Shown in pieces: positions 27,901 to 35,125 of a DNA stretch of 64,000 nucleotides (its first letter is position 1; each line of letters begins with the position of its first letter). Source of the DNA: a virus; the IMG/VR virus record IMGVR_UViG_3300032265_001317, positions 28,159 to 92,158 of that record; one strand, written 5' to 3'. The notes under the pieces are model-generated. The model saw only the letters and a program-made list of their open reading frames with translations. It did no database searches and was not told the DNA's origin. Position numbers and translations under genes: made by a program.

Positions 27901-30900
27901 CTATACCTTTGGATCAAGAATTACAAGAATTGCCATATGGAGCTAAATTCTGGATTGACAATGACATTTCTAGCAGTTGGAAAGTTTATGAAAAAATTGA
28001 CAATTATTCAATAACACATATTACAACCAATACCAGTGGATCATACTACGGTGCAACAATATACAAAAACAAAGGCGAGAACATAGTAATTGAAGCATCT
28101 CCGTATTATTCTTCTCCAAGTAGATTTGACATAGGTACAATATTTGTCAAGTATATTGATCTTGATGGATATATTTTTAATTATAATATTAATCAAGCAT
28201 CTTATAATCAATACTATACAGGTACAGTACATACTGAGTTTGGAGCATCTGTTGTATATGACAGTCAAGAATATAACAATACAGGCTTTGGGTTGTTCTA
28301 TGCAGGAGCTCCTGGCACTAGCGGAATTAAATCTTCAAGTAGCCCAACAGGTCTTAGATATGCATCGGCGGCCGGAACTGCATCTTCACGTGTTCATGAA
28401 GGTTTAGTAAAAATCAGTAGCGTTGACCCATTGTTGTTTACAGAATTTACAGAACATGTGTTGTTAAGTCCTGCACCGGCCAGTTATGATCGTTTTGGAC
28501 AATCAATATTTGTACAAACTAGTAACACATCTACTAAATCTCTGTTGGTAGGTGCCCCAGGTAACAACGGAGTGCTTGCCGGCGCAGTACATTTATATAA
28601 TATTTCGTTGAATACTACTACTAATATTACTTTCAACAGAAGTATCAGTCCTCTGGTTTACTGGCTTGGCGGCGAATGGGGCTACAGCATATCTGGTTTA
28701 TCAAACGCTAGCACAGTTGCGATTAGTGCTCCTAGTTACCAACAAGGTGTAGGTTATGTTGCAATATTAACTGGTACAAATTATACCAATCTTTCTCAAA
28801 TAATTTTTGGTAACACAGCCGGCCTTGATAAAAAAAGTAGATTTGGCGACAAGGTAATATTGTCCAATGATGGTACATATCTATTTGCTACAGCGCCAGG
28901 ATTTATTAATTTTGATAATTCAAAAGGAGCTGTCGCAGTATTTAAATCTGTAAATGGTGCATTTGAATTTAAACAATTAATTACTAATCCAGTAGCAGGG
29001 CCTGGAATGACTTTTGGACAAGACATTGATATCGGTACCATGTCTGACAAGTTAATTGTATCTGCACTAGGAACTGATAGAATTGATAGATCTTTTGATA
29101 ACAAGCTAGCAGACAATACAACGTTTGATAGTAAGACTACAATATTTGAAGATAGCATGACAAAATCTGGATGCGTTTTTGTATATGATAGATACAATGA
29201 ACGTTTTGTTTTTGCACAAGAAATTAATCCTGGAAATTTAACAACAGCTACCAACTTTGGTCAAAGTATAGTGTTAGATGACACTGATGTTTTAATTGGT
29301 GCTCCTAATATTAACATCACAGCTGATGGACAAACTGATTATAGTGCAACATACAGATACAGTAAAATTGATCCGTTAGCAGACAGTTGGAAAATATTAA
29401 GACAATTTGATAATCTAGTGGACGTCAATACTTTACAAAAAGTTAGATTGATCGATACTTCTAATGATACTGTTGTTACATACCTTGATGTTATTGATCC
29501 ATTAAAAGGAAAAATTTCAGGAATTGCCGACGAAGAAATACGCTATAAAACATCAGTTGATCCTGCCATCTATTCTATTGGTACTACATCTACCACTGTA
29601 TTGCAAGATACAAATTGGACCGATATCCAGGTTGGTGAACTATGGTGGGATTTATCAACTGTTAAGTATGTCTGGTACGAACAAGGCGACTTGAATTATA
29701 GAAAAAATAATTGGGGAATGTTATTTCCTGGATCAAGCATTGATATTTACGAATGGGTAGAATCAACATATCTACCAAGCGAGTGGGCCGCGTTAGCAGA
29801 TACTGCTAACGGCATTGCTAAGGGAATTAGTGGACAACCAAAGTTTCCTGATAACACTGTATTATCTGTAAAACAAGGTTACGATTCAGTTTCAAATTCT
29901 TTTACTAACATTTACTATTTCTGGGTAAAAAATAAAGTATTGGTTCCTGAGACTAAAAACAGAAGAATGTCTTCATACGATGTTGCATCTCTAATAAATG
30001 ATCCTTCGTATAACGGATCAATGTATGCCGCTATTATTTCTGGCAATGGTGTAATGTTATCGGATGTTGCATCTGAATTAGTTGGCGACCGTATTAATTT
30101 AAATATTGCATTTGACAATATAAAAAATCAAATACCGAGACATACTGAATGGTTGTTAATTGAAGAAAATTCTGTAACATCAGCTCCTAATACGTTGTTA
30201 GAGAAAAAATTAATTGACAGTTTACTTGGACATGATTCTCTTGGTAATGCTGTACCCGATCCTGCATTATCAAGCAGAGTTCGTTATGGAATAGGTATTA
30301 GACCACAGCAAACCTTGTTTAAAGATAGACTAGGTGCCTTGAGAAATCTAGTTGAATTTTCAAATTCTGTCTTGAAAGAAAATATCATTACAGGTCGCTA
30401 TAATTTTTCTAATTTAAATGCTCAGGAAAGTATTCCTGATCAATATTCACACGAGTATGATCGTATTGTTGAAGACAACTATACCTTAGAAACAATTGAT
30501 ACTAGAAAGCTATCTCAGGCAAAATTAACAGCACAAATATATGACGGTAGAGTAATTGGGGTTACAATTGATAATCCAGGATTTGGTTATATCATAAGTC
30601 CTACAGTAACAGTTACCGGTAACTGCATTTCAAGTGCAGTAATTACTACTGCTATTGATTCCAGTGGACGAGTAATATCAGTTGACATTGTTGATGCCGG
30701 AAACGGATATTCTGCAACACCTACATTAGAAGTAAGACCTTTTACTGTTATAGTTTTAGCAGATAGCATTTACAATGGCAAATGGTCAAAATTTGTATGG
30801 AAAAGCGAACTTGCACTATTTGTTAGATCTCATACACAAAAATATAATACATCTCTGTACTGGAACAAGGTTGACTGGACAAGTGCCGATTACAATCAAT

Positions 30901-33900
30901 ATCAAGATTATTTGTTTACAGTTGATGCGGTATACGGAATTTACACATTGTCAAATGTTGCAGTGGGCGAATATGTCAAAGTTAAAAACAGCGGCGACGG
31001 CAATTATATCATACTAGAAAAAATGCCTACTGGCTCAGTGGGTACGTTTGGCAATGATTACAATATTGTTTATAAACAAAATGGAACAATACAAATATCT
31101 GATGCAGTATGGAATACAGCTAATAGTACCTATGGTTTTGATCAGATATCGAGCTTTGACCAAACATTGTATGATCAGACTCCTGATTTAGAATTGCAAT
31201 ATTTGTTATCTGCATTAAAGAATGATATTTTTATAAATGAGCTAAAAGTTAATTGGAATAAATTCTTTTTCAAAGCAGTAAAATATGCAATGTCCGAACA
31301 AAAATTACTAGACTGGGCATTTAAAACTTCATTTATTAATGTTATTAATAATGCAGGTGCGTTGGATCAACGTCCTGTTTATAAACTTCAAAACACACAA
31401 TATTTTGAAGATTACATTAGCGAAGTAAAACCTTACCATAGTCAAATACGTTCGTTCACAACGCAATACGATAATCTAGATCAATCACACAGTTATACAA
31501 CTGACTTTGATTTGCCTACACATTATAATGGCGACACAGGAATTTTTACTTCTATAACCGCAGACAGTACATTAACCAATGTATACCCATGGAAGTCATG
31601 GAGCGATAACAGAACATTTACTGTAGGAAGTATTGTGGTTGGTAATCCGGGCGCAGGATACACCATATCGCCCACTGTTGAAATTACTGCACAACCGGGC
31701 GATCTTGGAACAGGTGCGACCGCTGTTGCATACATACGTTCTGGAGAGATAATTTCTATAGAAGTTACTAATCCTGGTAGCGGATATTTGGTTCCGCCAA
31801 TAGTTAGTATCAAGGGCGGAGGCAGCACAACCTTAACACCTGCTAGAGCCTATGCACAACTCTATAATGGTAAAGTACGTTCAAATACTATTGAAATGAA
31901 ATTCGATCGTATTAATCGTTCTAATCAGATTGGAGATATACGAGTTTCTGATTCCTTTATCTGTAACGGAATACAAAACGAATGGACACTCGGTTGGTTA
32001 GCTGATGCAAACAAATTGGATATCACAGTTACCCTTGATAAAATACGTGTGCTAAGTGCAGATTACACCATAACTTATTACACAGAAAAATACAATGGTT
32101 ATAATAAAAAATATTGCAAAATTGTTTTCTTAAATTATATTCCAAAAAATAATCAAATACTTTCAGTATCTTACAGAAAATCTAAAAATCTGTTCACGGC
32201 ATTAGAAAGAATTGAAAATTATTATGAACCAACAAGCGGAATGCCTGGAAAAGTTCCAGCTCAGTTAATGAGCGGGTTAGAATATCCTAGAACACAAATT
32301 CAAGGGTTAGGCTTAACTGCAACTACACATTGGGACGTATTGTTTGGAACAAATGTATATTCTGGCTTTGGTGATGCATCTTATGCAGATGATATTTCTT
32401 ATTATACCACAGTTTCTTTAACTGGCACAGCACCTGCTGGTACCAGTACTGTATCGGTTAGCACAACTACAGGATTAATGGTTGGACAGTTTGCAAATAT
32501 TATCAGTAATACTGTAAATCAGTTCAGTACCTCAACTGTGAAAATAAAGTCAATTGATACAGCCGGCTCTAGTGTAACATTTAATTCAACTATTATTAAC
32601 ACATTGACTAACGCCACAATTGAATTATGGACATATGATCAAAATTCAACAACATTAGATACAGCTATTGATGGCGGCAATTTAATATACAATACTGCCT
32701 TGGGAATCAATCCAGACGAAATTGTTATTGATGGCGACAAATTTTATACTCCTAGTACTGGATTTGCTCCTGAAGAGTTATTAGACGGACAGGTAACTGA
32801 AAGTCTTGGTATCAATGTATATACAAAAAATGCCAACGGTGCTCCTTTAATTTTTTCTAGCTCTTTTGATATAGATGCAAATGTTCAAGTTGTAGAATCT
32901 TTAACTATGATTCCGACTACAGTTAATAGCATTACTGTGAGTTTTAATAATAGGGTATTTGCTTATAACTCTACCACAAACTTTATGTCAACTTCGGAGT
33001 TTAATATAGATTGGGGAACTGGTTCTATTATTCTTCCTCCTCAATCGATTGGTGGAAAAGTATCTTATAGAATCATTGGTATCGGTGGAGGCAACCCAGA
33101 TGCATTTGCCGGTGTTATCGATTATCAAATACTTTCTGAGCACGATGAAGCCGTTGGTACTGTGGTAAGTTTATCGGGTATTAATACTGTAAAGAGTGCG
33201 TTTGTTACCGTGGATGGTATCGCTATCAGTACAGGAACTACTGGTTTATATTATACATTAGGACCAGATAGTCTTTTAAACGAAAGAGCCGCAGTAACAG
33301 TATATAATTTGCCAAGCGGTGCAAATACAATACAAGCATGGTTCTTTGGAACTGATGTCAATTATTATAATGAATTAGAAGAGCAAATATTTACTGTTGG
33401 TGTTGGGTTGCCTGTAACTTCTTTTGTTCTTACAAACCCGCCAAATGTAATACATCCTGCTGATGCAGAAGTTCTTGTAGAAATCAAAGACGGCGCTGGC
33501 CGCCGTCAATTGCTACCACCTTATATCAGTTATTATCAAGTTACCAATACCAACGATAGAACATTTACTATTGATAATCATGTATTACGTCCACCTTCGA
33601 CTTACAACTTGAATACAGTTAGAGTATATCGTAATGGAGAAGTGTTGTTACCTGGCTTTGATTTTAATGTCAATGTTAACGACAATACTGTTACTGTATA
33701 TCCAAATATTTTAGCAGTGGGTGATGCTATTGCTGTATTAGGATTGGTACCGGGTGATTATGATTATGACATTGTTGGAAATATTTTAAATGTTCCACTA
33801 CAGTCTGGTCAAGGCGTGTTGAATGCCGAAATAAAAATTATTACCTATAACGATCAAGATGGAATGCTGATTCAGGCAGAAAGATTTCCTGGAAATGCCA

Positions 33901-35123
33901 ACAAGAGATTTAAACTTAGTAGATCCGTTCTACATTTAGATTATGTTTGGGTCAGTTTAAATGGTGTTCCTCTAAAGAGCGGAATTGATTATGATGTACT
34001 TGACGATGCAGTAACGCTACAATTATCTGATGCATTTATCATAACATCTGCGGATGACATTTTAGTTACCAGTATTAGTAGTAATAAATTATCTTCTACT
34101 GTGCTCGGCTATAGAATTTTTATTGATATGCTTGGCAGAACTCATTATAAGCGTCTAAGCAAGCAGGCAACCACACGACTAACACAGCCGTTGTCTTATA
34201 CAGATACAGAAATTTATGTGGAAGATTCAACAGTTTTAACTCCTCCGTTGTTATCACAAAAAATACCAGGAGTTGTGCTGATTGATGGAGAACGTATTGA
34301 GTATCTACAAATTGATGGAAATGTTTTAAGAAAATTACGCAGAGGAACATTGGGTACATCACCATCTTTCTATGCAGATATCAATACAAAAGTAATTGAT
34401 CAGAGCCCTAGTCAGACAGTTCCTTACACTGAAATACCTAAAAAACAGATACAATTTACACGTTCATCTACTAACATTTATAACATTAGTACTGGAACAT
34501 TTAGTACAGCAACAACATTTAATACAGGTACAGTTATTAAATCTGATGGTATTTTATTGTCGCAGGCATTTACTGCTGAAAATCAAATAGCGGTATATTA
34601 CGGCGGCAGAGAGCTAAGAAAAACAGGATCATTTATTCACGATACGACTTTTGCTTATGATAGTCCTCCTGGATCTGTTCTAGGAACTACCGCAACTGTA
34701 GCAGGGTTGCCATTGACCACAACAATAGGAGATTCATATATTGTAACCTCTACAAATCAAGTATGGGTTTATACCGGTGATACCAAAATTGACGCAGTTA
34801 AAGGATATGTTTACCAAGGATTGACTTATCTTGCCCCGGAGTTTACTGTTAATACTTCTACTGGCGTTTTAATGTTAAATATGTCTAAAGAGGTCCAAGA
34901 TGATATTGAACTTGTTATTGTACAAAAACAATACAGTCAAACAGCAGAATGGAACAACTATGGAATTTCGTTAATGAATAGTACTACCGACCCTGCTAAA
35001 TTCTTACAACAACAGCCTGCGGAGCTACCAGATATTTGGTACTACGGCGGCGACGTTACACTAAGAACTAGTGGAGGAACTCCATTAACTGATGGAAATC
35101 AGGAACCAATACAAGGATTTTAA
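21999..35123 (+). CDS. Giant baseplate/tail structural protein (4374 residues)
   Basis: The largest gene of the window, one fifth of it. The N-terminus (INLLPEFLRTDKNSKFLSST, ERIDGYVGSTLTP) and a central part (about 950-1100: FIKWSGFYGIEYTEN, YDTDRPHTAPWEMLGL) match very large virion proteins in marine T4-like phages that occupy the gp7/gp8 position. Residues about 2150-2450 hold FG-GAP/integrin-type propeller repeats (DRFGQSIFV, LLVGAPGNN, RFGDKVILSND, FGQSIVLDDTDVLIGAPN). Later there are at least three Gly-rich modules of the form NPGFGYIISPTVTVTG (about 2855-3270). The role is probably wedge periphery plus receptor contact; that is inferred from position and domains. There is no frameshift or stop through 13 kb. 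Confidence 0.8.
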   Translation: MANSIKTINLLPEFLRTDKNSKFLSSTVDQWIKKPELERIDGYVGSTLTPTYNSTADVYISESLPLRKQYQLEPAVVIKDNQSIVTGAVAIDDLVNEISIKGGQTGNFDKLFRSEFYSYDPHIDLDKLVNYTEYYWLTTGPNTVVISGQPTNTTSTFTVVDNEVKSAFIFTPNGLTPNPIVTLYRGNTYNFEISSVYKFYVKTDSSSGPFGLLTRNITNNGITTGTITLTVDQYTPETLYYISETDDKVQGQFVIKDSTQNSIIDVEKEVIGKKSYRSGTGIELSNGMKVRFGGTVIPESYQNKEYWVEGVGESISLIDYELLSSPEAMASVFDENFDATGFDDYPFDNFKTLPITPEYITINRASKDLNPWSRYNRWVHSDVIRISAEASGQDPVYSVNLRAKRPIIEFKADLKLYNFGTTGATNVDLIDNVTHDAFSAVEGSAGYYVDGLLLQQGQRIIFNADTDSTVREKIYEVNYVTVNGYKSRLQLVPVTTSISGCSVSVNYGNDFAGTAWWYNGSNWVYAQQHNKLNQAPLFDLFDKNGYSYSDTTAYQSNFSGTKIFGYEVGTNGANDAVLGFPLKYKNSVGVGSYLFKNYFTTDQISVSVNNVETISVSAGQTFLKFAHAAGDVYSNVWTATEPYPIPLNANGYYDTPLGLTNNPLNGPISNFTLSEISDHLGTAVARLPNFVGAFPGVSNLRDRPDVARYASRLISNANPMAFAHLFIGKKEHSIVDAVTKVGDQYNQFKMSFLNKMISVGNLNNPIASVDTILAELNLGKNLQSPYFLSDMIAYGNDKVTRQWTVKNIRNTVYPISADFDPVALGLRSVLVYLNGSQLVLGQDYNFITNDSSIEILTTLMLGDVITVNDYATTEGCFVPPTPTKLGLYPKFKPAKYIDDTYATPTPVIQCHDGSIMVAYNDFRDDIVLELEKRIYNNIKAVYQTELFDINSVIPGAFRNSEYTLADCNSILINDFIKWSGFYGIEYTENSTFDPDNSFTWNYSGSTNKLLSIQVDGNWRAVYKFFYDTDRPHTAPWEMLGLTAMPDWWESLYGPAPYTNGNLLLWEDLEKGLIKYPSGWVRDPIYARPDLRNIIPVDEGGNLLDPTVLLSEYTPYSVRQNWKFGDLGPAETAWRRSSHWPFALQKLLALLKPASYASLMYDPSRMTQNKAGQWSYDIAGSFLNPKNVKIFDTLTTLTSGYSVLLVESGKQRSVNYVNELTQDLNFFDINLFHKVGGFVNKGNLQIVIDAYEPTSTGPGALLPQENYQLYLNTSNPVNTTSISGLIIQKVDGKFVIKGYDKYRPYFTVYTPVRNSSTPTLSVGGISSPYINWSAGTADAGASNLNSIDLTTANSSPVGKFYKTGQIVNYGNRYYIVIKDHYAESVFNVAYYQSLPSLPISGGATVQTYYKFDKVGVRIPYGTQFDNIQQVYDFIVGYGDWLSDQGFIFNQYNSTLNSVLDWNFTAKEFLYWTTQNWANNSIIALSPFADQLQFKFSNSVVDNIFDSFYDYGILKENGLEFPKNNLNIGRDEGVCTIRSINTTEGIYFAQLNSVQKEHAMVFDNTTVFNDTIYDIETGYRQRRVKLIGFRTANWNGDYFTPGFVYDTAQISTWAQFTDYKYGEVVRFNSKYYSAIQDVIGSSKFDFTKWVLLGSKPVAELIPNFDYKINQFEDFYSLDIDNFDSNQQELAQHLVGYTPRVYLNNIFINPIAQYKFYQGFIKEKGSKNSIIKLSKASIQNQQGSISFNEEWAFRVGSYGSYETYNEIETTLHEGSFKSNPQAINFVDTVPVVPDDLLLYKTPGNLAIVPDDYVPSSTFVTTSTSNFELMTAGYVNLNDVTSTAYNEDSFIAIANTRALNDGEVIWLGNTNNGDWDVRRYQRSTAGIISVQIYNPAESISFSTDVPHELSIGEIISVSQYDDQVNGVYRVIDILSRTEFVVSSTLSFITTFTTDSPGLLFSFKSVRYSNFDSIPLDQELQELPYGAKFWIDNDISSSWKVYEKIDNYSITHITTNTSGSYYGATIYKNKGENIVIEASPYYSSPSRFDIGTIFVKYIDLDGYIFNYNINQASYNQYYTGTVHTEFGASVVYDSQEYNNTGFGLFYAGAPGTSGIKSSSSPTGLRYASAAGTASSRVHEGLVKISSVDPLLFTEFTEHVLLSPAPASYDRFGQSIFVQTSNTSTKSLLVGAPGNNGVLAGAVHLYNISLNTTTNITFNRSISPLVYWLGGEWGYSISGLSNASTVAISAPSYQQGVGYVAILTGTNYTNLSQIIFGNTAGLDKKSRFGDKVILSNDGTYLFATAPGFINFDNSKGAVAVFKSVNGAFEFKQLITNPVAGPGMTFGQDIDIGTMSDKLIVSALGTDRIDRSFDNKLADNTTFDSKTTIFEDSMTKSGCVFVYDRYNERFVFAQEINPGNLTTATNFGQSIVLDDTDVLIGAPNINITADGQTDYSATYRYSKIDPLADSWKILRQFDNLVDVNTLQKVRLIDTSNDTVVTYLDVIDPLKGKISGIADEEIRYKTSVDPAIYSIGTTSTTVLQDTNWTDIQVGELWWDLSTVKYVWYEQGDLNYRKNNWGMLFPGSSIDIYEWVESTYLPSEWAALADTANGIAKGISGQPKFPDNTVLSVKQGYDSVSNSFTNIYYFWVKNKVLVPETKNRRMSSYDVASLINDPSYNGSMYAAIISGNGVMLSDVASELVGDRINLNIAFDNIKNQIPRHTEWLLIEENSVTSAPNTLLEKKLIDSLLGHDSLGNAVPDPALSSRVRYGIGIRPQQTLFKDRLGALRNLVEFSNSVLKENIITGRYNFSNLNAQESIPDQYSHEYDRIVEDNYTLETIDTRKLSQAKLTAQIYDGRVIGVTIDNPGFGYIISPTVTVTGNCISSAVITTAIDSSGRVISVDIVDAGNGYSATPTLEVRPFTVIVLADSIYNGKWSKFVWKSELALFVRSHTQKYNTSLYWNKVDWTSADYNQYQDYLFTVDAVYGIYTLSNVAVGEYVKVKNSGDGNYIILEKMPTGSVGTFGNDYNIVYKQNGTIQISDAVWNTANSTYGFDQISSFDQTLYDQTPDLELQYLLSALKNDIFINELKVNWNKFFFKAVKYAMSEQKLLDWAFKTSFINVINNAGALDQRPVYKLQNTQYFEDYISEVKPYHSQIRSFTTQYDNLDQSHSYTTDFDLPTHYNGDTGIFTSITADSTLTNVYPWKSWSDNRTFTVGSIVVGNPGAGYTISPTVEITAQPGDLGTGATAVAYIRSGEIISIEVTNPGSGYLVPPIVSIKGGGSTTLTPARAYAQLYNGKVRSNTIEMKFDRINRSNQIGDIRVSDSFICNGIQNEWTLGWLADANKLDITVTLDKIRVLSADYTITYYTEKYNGYNKKYCKIVFLNYIPKNNQILSVSYRKSKNLFTALERIENYYEPTSGMPGKVPAQLMSGLEYPRTQIQGLGLTATTHWDVLFGTNVYSGFGDASYADDISYYTTVSLTGTAPAGTSTVSVSTTTGLMVGQFANIISNTVNQFSTSTVKIKSIDTAGSSVTFNSTIINTLTNATIELWTYDQNSTTLDTAIDGGNLIYNTALGINPDEIVIDGDKFYTPSTGFAPEELLDGQVTESLGINVYTKNANGAPLIFSSSFDIDANVQVVESLTMIPTTVNSITVSFNNRVFAYNSTTNFMSTSEFNIDWGTGSIILPPQSIGGKVSYRIIGIGGGNPDAFAGVIDYQILSEHDEAVGTVVSLSGINTVKSAFVTVDGIAISTGTTGLYYTLGPDSLLNERAAVTVYNLPSGANTIQAWFFGTDVNYYNELEEQIFTVGVGLPVTSFVLTNPPNVIHPADAEVLVEIKDGAGRRQLLPPYISYYQVTNTNDRTFTIDNHVLRPPSTYNLNTVRVYRNGEVLLPGFDFNVNVNDNTVTVYPNILAVGDAIAVLGLVPGDYDYDIVGNILNVPLQSGQGVLNAEIKIITYNDQDGMLIQAERFPGNANKRFKLSRSVLHLDYVWVSLNGVPLKSGIDYDVLDDAVTLQLSDAFIITSADDILVTSISSNKLSSTVLGYRIFIDMLGRTHYKRLSKQATTRLTQPLSYTDTEIYVEDSTVLTPPLLSQKIPGVVLIDGERIEYLQIDGNVLRKLRRGTLGTSPSFYADINTKVIDQSPSQTVPYTEIPKKQIQFTRSSTNIYNISTGTFSTATTFNTGTVIKSDGILLSQAFTAENQIAVYYGGRELRKTGSFIHDTTFAYDSPPGSVLGTTATVAGLPLTTTIGDSYIVTSTNQVWVYTGDTKIDAVKGYVYQGLTYLAPEFTVNTSTGVLMLNMSKEVQDDIELVIVQKQYSQTAEWNNYGISLMNSTTDPAKFLQQQPAELPDIWYYGGDVTLRTSGGTPLTDGNQEPIQGF

Positions 35124-35125
35124 AA

